A DNA stretch of 49,015 nt from Oxalobacteraceae bacterium (GTDB taxonomy: Bacteria; Pseudomonadota; Gammaproteobacteria; Burkholderiales; Burkholderiaceae_D), in contig JAIZVZ010000022.1 in NCBI GenBank assembly GCA_021768485.1, positions 1 to 49,015 on the forward strand, in the 5' to 3' direction. The notes under the pieces are model-generated. The model searched no databases. It had not been told where the DNA came from and worked only from the letters and a program-made list of their open reading frames with translations. This document shows positions 24,713 through 33,803 of the stretch, piece after piece (the stretch's first letter is position 1; every line of letters begins with the position of its first letter). Made by a program: the position numbers and the translations under genes.

Positions 24713-25888
24713 ATGATGCAGACCAGCTCGCCAATCATGGACCTCCGACCAGAACCGCAAAATGATCTTGCACAGCGGTCCCACGCGCTGCTGATCGAAA
24801 ACGAAAACCTGCGCAGCAAGCTGGATTACCTGATCGACCAGGCGTCGATCAATCACGGCATCATGCGCCGGCATCAGGCCTTCGATCTGGAGATCGTCAG
24901 CGCCAACAGTTTTCCGGAATTAATTTCGATTATTTTCCGCAACCTGCCCCTGATTTCCGAGCTCGACATCGTGACCCTGACGCTGCTCGACCAGGGCGCC
25001 GACATCCATACCGTGATGCGCAATCTGGGCGTCAATTTCGACGAATTCCCCAACCTCTTGTTTGTCGACAGCGAAGAGCAGCTCGGGCCGATGCTGGCGC
25101 CGGTCTCGCTGATGCCGGCGCTGTACCGGCCGGCGATGGGGCCGTTCGACCCGGCGCTGCACCGCGCCATGTTCCCGGCGACCCTGCTGACGCCCGACAG
25201 CGTCGCCATCGTCCCGCTGCTGCGCAACAAGCAACGGATCGGCACCCTGAACCTCGGCAGCCTCGACGCCGCCCGCTTCACGCCGACCCTGGGCACCGAT
25301 TTCATCGAGCACATGGCCTCGATCATCGCCATCTGCCTCGAAAACGTGATCAGTAACGAAATGCTCAAATACATCGGTCTGACCGATGCCCTGACCGGCG
25401 TCTACAACCGCCGCTACATCGACCGCCGCCTGCTCGAAGAGATCGGCCGCGCCCGGCGCCAGGGCTATGAGATTTCGCTGATGTACCTCGACATCGACCT
25501 GTTCAAGAATGTCAACGACAGCTACGGCCATCCGGCCGGCGATGAAGTGCTGCGCGAAATGGCGCGCCGGATTCAATCCGAGTTGCGCGTCTCGGATGCG
25601 CTGGCGCGCTTCGGCGGCGAAGAATTCGTCGTGCTGCTGATCGACGCCAGTCTCGACAGCGCGGCGGTCGTCGCCGAGCGCATCAAGGCCAGCGTCGCCG
25701 GCAAGCCGTTCGTATTATGCGACGGCACCAGCATTGCCATGACCGCCTCGCTCGGCGTGGCCAGCGCAACCCAGGCCGACCATGTGGACGCCGCCGAAAT
25801 CATGGCAAAAAAACTGATCGCCAAGGCCGATCACGCTCTGTACGCCGCCAAAGCCGGCGGACGCAACAAGGTCGTGTGCTGCGATTGA
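24713..25888 (+). CDS. Diguanylate cyclase with DUF484/GAF-like sensor domain
   Basis: It makes cyclic di-GMP from two GTP. With the start used here it has 391 residues. A short coiled coil (ALLIENENLRSKLDYLIDQA, about 25-45) leads into a DUF484/GAF-like domain (to about 215). The GGDEF domain follows, with DALTGVYNRRYID, the metal site YLDIDLFKNVNDSYGH and the active-site loop GGEEF (301-305). An inhibitory I-site RVSD (292-295) lies exactly five residues upstream, so product inhibition is expected. There is no membrane segment, so it is cytosolic. The start is uncertain: the frame is open back to a GTG at 24611, but that part is AT-rich and looks non-coding. ATG 24716 and ATG 24737 are alternatives. 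Confidence 0.88.
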   Translation: MMQTSSPIMDLRPEPQNDLAQRSHALLIENENLRSKLDYLIDQASINHGIMRRHQAFDLEIVSANSFPELISIIFRNLPLISELDIVTLTLLDQGADIHTVMRNLGVNFDEFPNLLFVDSEEQLGPMLAPVSLMPALYRPAMGPFDPALHRAMFPATLLTPDSVAIVPLLRNKQRIGTLNLGSLDAARFTPTLGTDFIEHMASIIAICLENVISNEMLKYIGLTDALTGVYNRRYIDRRLLEEIGRARRQGYEISLMYLDIDLFKNVNDSYGHPAGDEVLREMARRIQSELRVSDALARFGGEEFVVLLIDASLDSAAVVAERIKASVAGKPFVLCDGTSIAMTASLGVASATQADHVDAAEIMAKKLIAKADHALYAAKAGGRNKVVCCD

Positions 25889-25972
25889 AGCCGCCGCGGC
25901 GATAGCGAATACGGCAACGGACGCGATTTAAAATACGCCATCGAAAGCCCGGCTTCACGGGCGCATTGCGCG

Positions 25973-27958
25973 CTAGGTCAACAGCATGGCTTCGGCCCGC
26001 GCCACGCCTTCAGCAGTGCCGCGCAGCACCACCACATCGCCCTCTTCGAATACCAGATCGCCCGTGATGACAATGCGGACCTTGCCGCGCCGGATCGTGG
26101 TCACTTCGGCGCCAAAGCCGGCCACGTCGAACTGACTGTAAGTCTTGCCGACGGCATTGGCATCGGCCGGCAGCAACACCGAATGCAGGCGCAAAAACAA
26201 ATGCTCCGGGTCGTCGGGCGAATCGCCGGCGCCATGAAAAAAACCGCGCAGCGATGCATAGCGTTCTTCGCGCGCAGCCTGCACGCGCGAGACGACCCGC
26301 CGCAGCGGCACGCCCAGCGTGAGCAGCGCGTGCGAAGCCAGCATCAGGCTGCCTTCGAGCGCCTCCGGCACCACTTCGGCAGCGCCGGCAGCACGCAATT
26401 TATCGAGGTCGGTATCGTCGTGGCTGCGCACGATCACCGGCAGGCTCGGTGCCAGCTCATGGGCAAAATACAATAGCTTCAAGGCCGACGGCGTGCTGGC
26501 ATACGTGATCACCAGCGCGCTGGCGCGATAAATGCCGGCGGCGATCAGGCTTTCGCGGCGCGCCGCATCGCCATACGACACGCTGGCGCCGGCCGCCTGC
26601 GCTTCCTGTACCCGGGCCGGATCGAGATCGAGCGCCTGATACGGAATATTTTCCTCTTCCAGCAGCGTCGCCAGGCTTTGCCCGCTGCGTCCGAAGCCGG
26701 CAATGATCACATGCTTTTGCGCCTGCATGGTGAAGCTGGCGATCTGCGTCAGCTGCAGCGATTGCTCCATCCATTCGTTCGACGCCAGTTTCAAGACGAT
26801 GGCATCGGACTTGGCAATGATGAAAGGGGCAATCAGCATCGACAGCACCATCGATGCCAGAATCAGCTGGATCAGGAAGGGATTCATCAACTGCAGGCCG
26901 CCGGCCTGGTTTAGCAAGACAAAGCCGAATTCGCCGGCCTGCGCCAGCGCCAGACCGGAACGCATGCTGACGCCGGTATTGGCGCCGAACAGCCTGGCCA
27001 GGACGGTGATGATGCCGAACTTGAGCACGATCGCGCCGGCCAGCACCAGGCCGACCAGCCACCAGTTGTGCACCACCAGCGAGACATTGAGCAGCATGCC
27101 GACGGTGATGAAAAACAGGCCCAGCAAGACGTCGCGAAACGGCTTGATATCTTCTTCGACCTGGTGCTTGTAGTCAGTCTCGGAAATGAGCATGCCGGCC
27201 ACGAAGGCGCCCAGTGCCAGCGACAGGCCGGCGCGTTCGGTAATCCATGCCGCACCGAGCGTGACCAGCAGCAGATTGAGCATGAACAGTTCTTGCGAGC
27301 GGCGCTTGGCCACCAGATCGAACCATTTGCGCATCAGCTTTTGACCGAAAAACAGCAGCAGCACGAGCACCACGGTCGCCTTGGCGATCGCCCAGCCGAC
27401 CGTGGCCAGCACATCCTGGGGCTTGTTGGCCAGCGCCGGAATCATGATCAGCAGCGGCACCAGCGCCAGATCCTGAAACAGCAAGATACCCATGATCTTG
27501 CGGCCGTGCCGGCTCTCCAGCTCGAGCCGCTCGGTCAGCAGTTTGGAAACGATGGCGGTCGACGACATCGCCAGTGCGCCGCCTAGGGCGAAGCTGGCCT
27601 GCCAGCTGATCTGCCAATGGCCGGGCAAGAGCATGCCGAACGCCCAGGCGCACAGCATGGTGATGGCAATCGTGGCAAACACCTGCGCCAGGCCCAGGCC
27701 GAACACCGTGCGGCGCATTGCCGAGAGCTGTGGCAAAGAAAATTCCAGGCCGATCGAAAACATCAGAAAGACGACCCCGAATTCGGCCAGCGCATGCGTG
27801 GCCTCGGTATTGTCGGCCCAACCCAGCGCGTGCGGACCGATGACGATGCCGACCACCAGATAACCGAGCATGGGCGGCAATTGCAGCATGCGAAAACCGA
27901 CCACCCCGAGCACGGCGCAAGCGAGAAGCAGCAATGTCAGTTCCAGGCTTGAAAACAT
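25973..27958 (-). CDS. Kef/YbaL-type monovalent cation:proton antiporter (CPA2) with TrkA-N domain
   Basis: A 661-residue inner-membrane protein. The CPA2 transport domain (about 1-385) has roughly twelve helices and the motifs IGLEFSLPQL, SSTAIVSKLL, LLFQDLALVPLL and LALGAFVAGMLISET. A Rossmann-type TrkA-N domain (about 410-530, VIIAGFGRSGQSLATLLEEE) follows, then a TrkA-C domain (about 575-655). Relatives are KefB, KefC and YbaL, which release potassium under electrophile or pH stress with nucleotide control; I cannot say which ion it moves. No small KefF/G-type ancillary gene is beside it. It is divergent from the kdsD operon, an arrangement common in betaproteobacteria. YbaL-like is my best guess. 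Confidence 0.9.
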   Translation of the reverse strand: MFSSLELTLLLLACAVLGVVGFRMLQLPPMLGYLVVGIVIGPHALGWADNTEATHALAEFGVVFLMFSIGLEFSLPQLSAMRRTVFGLGLAQVFATIAITMLCAWAFGMLLPGHWQISWQASFALGGALAMSSTAIVSKLLTERLELESRHGRKIMGILLFQDLALVPLLIMIPALANKPQDVLATVGWAIAKATVVLVLLLFFGQKLMRKWFDLVAKRRSQELFMLNLLLVTLGAAWITERAGLSLALGAFVAGMLISETDYKHQVEEDIKPFRDVLLGLFFITVGMLLNVSLVVHNWWLVGLVLAGAIVLKFGIITVLARLFGANTGVSMRSGLALAQAGEFGFVLLNQAGGLQLMNPFLIQLILASMVLSMLIAPFIIAKSDAIVLKLASNEWMEQSLQLTQIASFTMQAQKHVIIAGFGRSGQSLATLLEEENIPYQALDLDPARVQEAQAAGASVSYGDAARRESLIAAGIYRASALVITYASTPSALKLLYFAHELAPSLPVIVRSHDDTDLDKLRAAGAAEVVPEALEGSLMLASHALLTLGVPLRRVVSRVQAAREERYASLRGFFHGAGDSPDDPEHLFLRLHSVLLPADANAVGKTYSQFDVAGFGAEVTTIRRGKVRIVITGDLVFEEGDVVVLRGTAEGVARAEAMLLT

Positions 27959-28138
27959 TTTCCCTCATTTCCCCGATGGCCTCAGCGCCGACGTTTTAGT
28001 GGAAATTGACGCCGATCAGCCGTTTTTGATGACAAAAACGATAGCAATACACGCTTTCGCACCGGGCACGATACACCGATGGCAAGAAAATTGCTTAACG
28101 CGCCCCTTCCAAGCTTTTAATTCGTTTATACTTTCTCC

Positions 28139-29167
28139 ATGAGTGTAACCCATGAAAAACTTGCCCCGTCCGCTTTTGATGCAAAAGCGGCCACGCGCGC
28201 ACTGGATTTAGCAACCGAGACGCTGCAAATCGAAGCCGACGCCATCCTGGCATTAAAACAGCGCATCATTACCGACCCCACCGGCAGCTTCGGCAAAGCG
28301 GTGGCCCTGCTATTCAATTGCCGCGGCCGTGTCGTCGTTTCCGGCATGGGCAAGTCCGGCCACATCGCGCGCAAGATCGCCGCCACGCTGGCCTCGACCG
28401 GCACCACGGCGTTTTTTGTCCATCCCGCCGAAGCGGCGCATGGCGACCTCGGCATGATCCGGCCCGAAGATGCGATCCTGGCCATTTCCAATTCGGGCGA
28501 GACCGCCGAACTGCTGGCCATCCTGCCGACCATCAAACGCATGGGCGCGACGCTGATCACGATGACCGGCAAACCCGACTCGACGCTGGCGCGGCTGGCC
28601 TGCGCCCACCTCGACGTCAGCGTGGCCAAGGAAGCCTGTTCGCTGAACCTGGCGCCGACTGCCAGCACCACGGCGGCGCTGGCGATGGGCGACGCCCTGG
28701 CGGTCTCGCTGCTCGACGCCCACGGCTTTCGCGAAGAAGACTTCGCCCGTTCGCATCCGGGCGGCGCCCTCGGACGGCGCCTGCTCACGCATGTGCGCGA
28801 CATCATGCGCACCGGCGATGCCATCCCGGCCGTCAGCAGCGATGCCAGCCTGCCGGCGGCACTGTTCGAGATCACCCAGAAAGGCATGGCAATGACGGCC
28901 ATCGTCGATAGCCGCTTTCATGTAATGGGCGTGTTTACCGACGGCGACCTGCGGCGCATGATCGAACAGGTCCGCGATTTCAGCAAGGTTGCCATCATCG
29001 ACGTCATGCATGCCAACCCGCGCAGCATCGGTCCCGACCGGCTGGCGGTCGACGCGGTGGCGATCATGGAGCAATTCCGGATCAACCAGCTGCTGGTCAC
29101 GGACGCCGACGGCAAGCTGGTCGGCGCCCTGCATATCCACGACCTCACTCGCGCCAAGGTGATTTGA
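28139..29167 (+). CDS. kdsD: D-arabinose 5-phosphate isomerase
   Basis: KdsD converts ribulose 5-phosphate to arabinose 5-phosphate, the first step of Kdo synthesis for LPS. It is 342 residues. The N-terminal SIS domain has VSGMGKSGHIARKIA (68-82), HGDLGMI (101-107), ISNSGET and SHPGGALGRRLL. Two CBS domains follow (about 220-340). This full form with CBS domains matches E. coli KdsD. A TATACT at 28127-28132 is only six bases before the ATG, so a leaderless transcript is possible besides one from further upstream. It begins the operon kdsD-kdsC-lptC-lptA-lptB and overlaps kdsC by one base. Confidence 0.96.
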   Translation: MSVTHEKLAPSAFDAKAATRALDLATETLQIEADAILALKQRIITDPTGSFGKAVALLFNCRGRVVVSGMGKSGHIARKIAATLASTGTTAFFVHPAEAAHGDLGMIRPEDAILAISNSGETAELLAILPTIKRMGATLITMTGKPDSTLARLACAHLDVSVAKEACSLNLAPTASTTAALAMGDALAVSLLDAHGFREEDFARSHPGGALGRRLLTHVRDIMRTGDAIPAVSSDASLPAALFEITQKGMAMTAIVDSRFHVMGVFTDGDLRRMIEQVRDFSKVAIIDVMHANPRSIGPDRLAVDAVAIMEQFRINQLLVTDADGKLVGALHIHDLTRAKVI

Positions 29168-29718
29168 TGGCTGCCTCTGCAATCGACAGCGCCTTGCCGG
29201 CGGCGGTAGCGCGCTGCGCCGCACAAGTCAAACTGATGATTTTCGATATCGATGGCGTATTAACCGACGGCAGCATGTACTTTGGCGCCGAGGGCGAAGC
29301 GATCAAGCGCTTTTACGTGCATGACGGCCTCGGTATCAAGCTCTTGCAGCAGGCCGGCGTGGCCACCGCCATCCTCAGCGCGCGGCAGTCGCCGATCGTG
29401 GCACGGCGTGCCGCCGATCTCGGCATCACCCATCTGTATCAGGGACAGCACGACAAGCGCATCACGTTTGCCCGCCTGCTGGCCGATACCGGCCTGGAAG
29501 CGGCCGAATGCGGTTTTCTCGGCGACGATGTGATCGACTTGCCGGTGCTGAGCCTGGTCGGCTTCGCCGCCAGCGTGCCCAACGGCCACCCGGAAGTGAC
29601 GCGCCGCGTCCACTACGTCACGCAGGCGGCAGGCGGCAATGGCGCCGCGCGCGAGATCTGCGACCTGATTTTGCGGGCCCAGGGGAAATACGATACCATG
29701 CTGGCGCAATTTCTATGA
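29167..29718 (+). CDS. kdsC: 3-deoxy-D-manno-octulosonate 8-phosphate phosphatase
   Basis: KdsC dephosphorylates Kdo 8-phosphate to free Kdo. It is a 183-residue HAD-superfamily C0 protein (no cap). It has motif I FDIDGVLTDGSMYF, motif II around AILSARQSPIVARRA and motif IV FLGDDVIDLPVL. The C-terminus has the conserved HYVTQAAGGNGAAREICDLIL. The ATG at 29167 overlaps the kdsD stop (TGATG); a TTG three bases earlier is the first codon of the longer frame and is not preferred. It lies 12 bases before lptC. Confidence 0.96.
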   Translation: MAASAIDSALPAAVARCAAQVKLMIFDIDGVLTDGSMYFGAEGEAIKRFYVHDGLGIKLLQQAGVATAILSARQSPIVARRAADLGITHLYQGQHDKRITFARLLADTGLEAAECGFLGDDVIDLPVLSLVGFAASVPNGHPEVTRRVHYVTQAAGGNGAAREICDLILRAQGKYDTMLAQFL

Positions 29719-29730
29719 CGAGCGCAGCCC

Positions 29731-30345
29731 ATGAATGACGCCAAATCGGCCAACCGGCTGCGCCTGACCGTATTGCTGCTGCTGTTTCTCGGCATTGCCT
29801 TGAGCAGTTTTTGGCTGCTGCAAGTCATGCACAAGGAAACCAACGAGCATGGCCCCGACCGCAGTCGCAACGATCCCGATTATTTCGTGGACAAATTTAC
29901 CTTCGTGCGCCTGACCAAGACCGGCCAGGCGCATTACATCGTCAACGGCACCAATTTGACGCACCGGCCACTTGACGACAGTTCCGACATCAAGCAGCCG
30001 ATCATGCGCAGCCTGGCGCCGGAACGGGCACCGATTACCATTTCATCAAGAGATGCGCACATCGACCACGACAACACCCGGGTCGAATTGACAGGCGACG
30101 TACAATTGGATCGTCCGGCTTACGGCGCGGTGCAGCGCTTCGATCTGCGCACGCCGTCGCTGGTCGTGTTTCCCGACGATGAGATCATAAGTACCAAGGC
30201 GCCGATCGTCGCCAATATCGGCGGCGCCATCACTACCGCGACCGGCATGGAATTTGATAATGGCAAAGGCCGGCTGCAACTGCTGAGCAAAGGCCACACC
30301 ATCATGCCGCCGCGCTCGAATACGCAGCCGATACAACAAAAATAG
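29731..30345 (+). CDS. lptC: LPS export ABC transporter periplasmic protein LptC
   Basis: LptC is a single-pass inner-membrane protein that receives LPS from LptB2FG and passes it to LptA. It is 204 residues. The N-terminal anchor helix is about 10-32 (LRLTVLLLLFLGIALSSFWL). A periplasmic beta-jellyroll follows, with ARDAHIDHDNTRVELTGDV-like and VFPDDEIISTKAPI segments. The sequence is divergent, as is normal for this family, and the context (kdsC before, lptA after) is decisive. It has an ATG start at 29731. The stop is 8 bases before the lptA ATG, whose ribosome site overlaps the lptC end. Confidence 0.92.
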   Translation: MNDAKSANRLRLTVLLLLFLGIALSSFWLLQVMHKETNEHGPDRSRNDPDYFVDKFTFVRLTKTGQAHYIVNGTNLTHRPLDDSSDIKQPIMRSLAPERAPITISSRDAHIDHDNTRVELTGDVQLDRPAYGAVQRFDLRTPSLVVFPDDEIISTKAPIVANIGGAITTATGMEFDNGKGRLQLLSKGHTIMPPRSNTQPIQQK

Positions 30346-30353
30346 GAGCGCTC

Positions 30354-30899
30354 ATGAAAAAAATTATCCTGCTAGGTCTGCTCTGCCTGACCTGCAGCTT
30401 CGGCGCCCACGCCGAAAAAGCCGACGCCACCAAACCGGCCGAGCTGCTGTACGATTTCGCCGTCGTCGACGACGTTACCCAGGTCAGCACCTACACCGGC
30501 AATGTCGTCTTTACCCGCGGCACGCTGATCGTCAAGGCCGGCAAGGCGATTGTCACCAAAGATCCGGCCGGCAACCAGTTCCTGACGCTGCTGGCGGCAC
30601 CGGGCAGCATGGCGACGTTTCGCCAGAAGCGCGACGGCGGCGATCTGTGGGTCGAAGGCGAAGCCCAGCGCATCGAGTACGACGACAAGACCGATATCGC
30701 GCAATTCATCTGGAAGGCCAGAATCCGCCAGTTCGAAGGCAAACGCCTGACCAATGAAGTCGAAGGCGGCTTCATTTCTTACAACAGCCGCACCGAAATT
30801 TTCTCGGTCAATGCCAAAACCACTGCCGAACCGGTGCAGGGTACCGGCCGCGGGCGCATCTTCATGCCGCCCAAGGCACCGGTGGAATCTGGAAAATAA
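30354..30899 (+). CDS. lptA: LPS transport periplasmic protein LptA
   Basis: LptA forms the periplasmic bridge that carries LPS from LptC to LptD/E. It is 181 residues with a signal peptide (KKIILLGLLCLTCSFGAHA, cut at about residue 20). An OstA-like beta-jellyroll follows, with YTGNVVFTRGTLIVKAGKA, GEAQRIEYDD and NEVEGGFISYNSRTE. The ribosome site GGAG is 5 bases before the ATG. The TAA stop overlaps the lptB ATG by one base (TAATG), so LptA and LptB are translationally coupled. Confidence 0.94.
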   Translation: MKKIILLGLLCLTCSFGAHAEKADATKPAELLYDFAVVDDVTQVSTYTGNVVFTRGTLIVKAGKAIVTKDPAGNQFLTLLAAPGSMATFRQKRDGGDLWVEGEAQRIEYDDKTDIAQFIWKARIRQFEGKRLTNEVEGGFISYNSRTEIFSVNAKTTAEPVQGTGRGRIFMPPKAPVESGK

Positions 30900-31657
30900 T
30901 GGACAAAAACAAACTCGCCAACAGCACGCTGATCGTGCGCGGCCTGCAAAAAAGCTATGGCTCCCGACTGGTCGTGCGCGACGTCTCGCTGCTGGTGGCC
31001 AGCGGCGAAGTGGTCGGCCTGCTGGGCCCTAACGGCGCCGGCAAGACCACCTCGTTTTACATGATCGTCGGCCTGGTGCCGTCGGACGCCGGCACCATCG
31101 AAATCGATGGCGCCGATATTTCGCGCCTGCCCATCCACCGGCGCGCCACGATGGGCCTGTCCTATCTGCCGCAGGAAGCATCGGTATTTCGCAAACTGAC
31201 GGTCGAAGACAATATCCGCGCCGTGCTCGAACTGCAAAAAGTCAATGGCAAACCGCTCAGCAAAGAGGCGCTCAATGCCCGCCTCGAAACCTTGTTGTCA
31301 GACTTGCAAATCGAAAAACTACGCGAAAACCAGGCGCTCTCGCTGTCCGGCGGCGAGCGGCGGCGCGTCGAAATTGCGCGCGCCCTGGCCACCAACCCGC
31401 GCTTTGTCTTGCTCGACGAACCATTTGCCGGCGTCGATCCGATTGCCGTCATCGAAATTCAACGCATCGTGCGCTTCCTCAAGCAGCGCGGCATCGGCGT
31501 CCTGATTACCGACCATAATGTGCGCGAAACGCTCGGCATTTGCGACCGCGCCTACATCATCAACCAGGGCTCGGTATTAGCCAGCGGCCGGCCGGACGAT
31601 ATTATTGCCGATGAGTCGGTGCGCCGTGTCTATCTGGGCGAACATTTCCGTATGTAA
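30899..31657 (+). CDS. lptB: LPS export ABC transporter ATP-binding protein LptB
   Basis: The cytoplasmic ATPase that powers LPS extraction by LptFG (encoded elsewhere). It is 252 residues. It has Walker A GPNGAGKTT, the Q-loop region YLPQEASVFRKLTVEDN, ABC signature LSGGERRRVEIARAL, Walker B FVLLDEPFAGVDP and the H-loop ITDHNVRETL. It is somewhat longer than E. coli LptB (241) at the N-terminus (MDKNKLANSTLIVRGL). It is followed after 40 bases by rpoN, the conserved proteobacterial order. Confidence 0.97.
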   Translation: MDKNKLANSTLIVRGLQKSYGSRLVVRDVSLLVASGEVVGLLGPNGAGKTTSFYMIVGLVPSDAGTIEIDGADISRLPIHRRATMGLSYLPQEASVFRKLTVEDNIRAVLELQKVNGKPLSKEALNARLETLLSDLQIEKLRENQALSLSGGERRRVEIARALATNPRFVLLDEPFAGVDPIAVIEIQRIVRFLKQRGIGVLITDHNVRETLGICDRAYIINQGSVLASGRPDDIIADESVRRVYLGEHFRM

Positions 31658-31697
31658 ATATTTGCATAGCCACGCAGTCTTTTAAGCGATCATATTG

Positions 31698-33224
31698 ATG
31701 AAGCAATCCCTGCAGCTACGCACTTCGCAACACCTGGCCTTAACGCCGCAATTGCAGCAGTCGATCCGGCTGCTGCAACTGTCGACGCTCGAGCTGCATC
31801 AGGAATTGGATCAGCTGCTATCGGACAATCCGATGCTCGAGCGGCTCGACGACCCGCAAGACTTTGCGGTGCGCCTGCTGGCCGATGGCAGCATCAATGG
31901 CGCCGCCTCGCTGAGCATGCCGATCGAGGTCGGCATCCAGGGTGCCGCCGATGGCGCGGGCGAGCAAAACAGTGGCGCCAACGCTGACAGCAATGCCGGC
32001 GATACGGTCGGGGGCGGGGCCGACGCCGACACGGCCGCGGCCGAAAATGCCGGCGACGCCCAGGACGGCATGCTCGACTTCGGCAATACCGGCAGCGCGG
32101 CCTCCAGCGATGACGAAAACAGCCGCCCGCAGCTGGCGGCGCTGCAAACGAGTTTGCGCGATCACTTGCTGCAGCAAATGCGCGTCACCGTCAGTGCGCT
32201 GCGCGACCGCGCGCTGGTCGAGATCGTGATCGAGGCGCTCGACGAAAATGGCTATCTGGAAGAGCCGCTCGATGAAATCCTGGCGCGCCTGCCGCCCGAA
32301 CTCGAGATCGAGGCCGATGAATTGTCGACCGCGCTGAAGATGGTGCAAAGTTTTGAGCCGGCCGGGGTCGGCGCCCGCTCGCCGTCGGAATGCCTGGCAT
32401 TGCAAATCAAGCAACTGAAAAACGTCCCCTGGATTACGCGCCGGCTGGCGCTTGTCATCGTTGAACAACATCTGAACTGGTTCGCCCAGCGCGATTTCGG
32501 CAAACTCAAAAAAGCCCTGCTCTGCGACGATGAAGACTTGCGCGAGGCGCAAGAAGTCATTCGCCGCTGCACGCCGCATCCGGGCGCGGCCTTCTCGAAT
32601 GCGGCCCCCAATTATGTGGTGCCGGATGTGGTTGTCAAAAAAACCAAAAATGGCTGGCAAGTAAGTCTGAACCGTGAAGTCATGCCGCGCCTGCGCGTCA
32701 ATTCACTGTATGCCAACATGCTGCGCCAAAATAAGGGCGATGCCTCGCTCGGTTCCCAGCTGCAAGAAGCGAAGTGGCTGATCAAGAATATGCGCCAGCG
32801 CTTCGATACGATCTTGCGTGTTTCACAAGCTATTGTGGAACGCCAGCGCAACTTTTTTTCGCACGGCGCGGTGGCCATGCGACCCCTTGTGTTGCGCGAA
32901 ATAGCTGATACACTAGGTCTACACGAGAGTACTATTTCTCGGGTAACTTCTCAAAAATACATGCTGACCCCGCACGGTGTTTTTGAGCTGAAGTACTTCT
33001 TTGGTAGCCATGTCGCAACAGATGCTGGCGGGGAGGCATCCTCGACCGCGATACGGGCTCTCATCGTACAACTGATAGGAGCTGAAGACAGGAAAATTCC
33101 ATTATCCGACAGTAAGATTGCAGATATGTTGGGAGAACAAGGAATGATGATTGCACGGCGCACGGTGGCCAAATACCGTGAAGCCCTGAAAATTCCACCA
33201 GTCAGTCTGCGCAAAGCGTTGTAG
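31698..33224 (+). CDS. rpoN: RNA polymerase sigma-54 factor
   Basis: Sigma-54 directs RNA polymerase to -24/-12 promoters and needs AAA+ activators. It is 508 residues. Region I (1-45) is rich in Q and L (LALTPQLQQSIRLLQLSTLE). Region II (about 55-150) is a long acidic, Ala/Gly/Asp-rich linker, longer than in enterics. The core-binding domain follows, and the C-terminal DNA-binding part ends with an HTH and the RpoN box ARRTVAKYRE (486-495). I start at ATG 31698; a TTG one codon earlier is in frame. It lies downstream of lptB and upstream of hpf, a usual arrangement. Confidence 0.97.
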   Translation: MKQSLQLRTSQHLALTPQLQQSIRLLQLSTLELHQELDQLLSDNPMLERLDDPQDFAVRLLADGSINGAASLSMPIEVGIQGAADGAGEQNSGANADSNAGDTVGGGADADTAAAENAGDAQDGMLDFGNTGSAASSDDENSRPQLAALQTSLRDHLLQQMRVTVSALRDRALVEIVIEALDENGYLEEPLDEILARLPPELEIEADELSTALKMVQSFEPAGVGARSPSECLALQIKQLKNVPWITRRLALVIVEQHLNWFAQRDFGKLKKALLCDDEDLREAQEVIRRCTPHPGAAFSNAAPNYVVPDVVVKKTKNGWQVSLNREVMPRLRVNSLYANMLRQNKGDASLGSQLQEAKWLIKNMRQRFDTILRVSQAIVERQRNFFSHGAVAMRPLVLREIADTLGLHESTISRVTSQKYMLTPHGVFELKYFFGSHVATDAGGEASSTAIRALIVQLIGAEDRKIPLSDSKIADMLGEQGMMIARRTVAKYREALKIPPVSLRKAL

Positions 33225-33270
33225 TCATTTGTTGTAGTTTTGCAGTTGTGCGCAGCGCATTCACTCTGTC

Positions 33271-33295
33271 TCACGGCCGGCACAGGCGGCCGTGA
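33271..33295 (+). terminator. Hairpin between rpoN and hpf
   Basis: A perfect 9-bp stem TCACGGCCG/CGGCCGTGA with loop GCACAGG, followed by AAAATAAG and no T tract. It may be an RNA-processing or stability element, or a weak rho-dependent pause, rather than a classical terminator. Confidence 0.4.
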
Positions 33296-33356
33296 AAATA
33301 AGATGACTTACCCAGACAAAGCAAGGCTGCGCGCACCATTATCCTTAGGAGTGTGT

Positions 33357-33710
33357 ATGAATCTCACCATCAGTGGACACCATGTTGAAGTGACGCCAGC
33401 GATCCGGGAATATATACGAGGCAAGCTGGAACGCGTGTGGCGGCACTTCGATCAAGTGATTGATATTGCGGTCATCCTGACCGTCGATACTGTCAGCGCA
33501 AAGGAAAACCGACAAAAAGCTGAAATCAATCTGCGCCTGTCTGGAAAGGCGCTCTATGCAGAAAGTCTGGCCCACGATCTGTATGCCGCCATTGATAGCC
33601 TGATCGACAAACTCGACCGCCAGGTCATGAAACACAAAACCAAAATCCAGGATCACAGCCATGATGCGGTCAAACACATGCCCGATGCATCGGACGCTAT
33701 TCCCATCTAA
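33357..33710 (+). CDS. hpf: Ribosome hibernation promoting factor (short form)
   Basis: HPF binds the 30S decoding centre in stationary phase and promotes 100S ribosome dimers with RMF-type partners. The product is 117 residues, with only the S30AE domain (NLTISGHHVEVTPAIREYI, YAAIDSLIDKLDRQVMKHK). It lacks the C-terminal dimerisation domain of long HPF. I use ATG 33357, which has AGGAG 6 bases upstream; the frame is open further upstream without homology. It is followed by a good terminator, and not by ptsN as in most relatives. Confidence 0.93.
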   Translation: MNLTISGHHVEVTPAIREYIRGKLERVWRHFDQVIDIAVILTVDTVSAKENRQKAEINLRLSGKALYAESLAHDLYAAIDSLIDKLDRQVMKHKTKIQDHSHDAVKHMPDASDAIPI

Positions 33711-33734
33711 GAAAAATTAGCTAAAATGACAACC

Positions 33735-33759
33735 AAGGGCGCAGCTTGCGCCCTTTTTG
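33735..33759 (+). terminator. Rho-independent terminator after hpf
   Basis: A perfect 9-bp stem AAGGGCGCA/TGCGCCCTT with loop GCT, then a T-run. It closes the kds/lpt/rpoN/hpf block. Confidence 0.88.
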
Positions 33760-33803
33760 CTTTTTTTCCCTTTTTTTATTTTTTCCTTTTTTATTTTTTC
33801 CTA
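33751..33803. repeat. Pyrimidine-rich simple-sequence tract
   Basis: About 50 bases almost entirely T with scattered C and A, repeating units like TTTTTTCCT and TTTTTTATT. It starts inside the hpf terminator and ends 75 bases before the next gene. Such tracts are prone to slippage. Confidence 0.7.
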
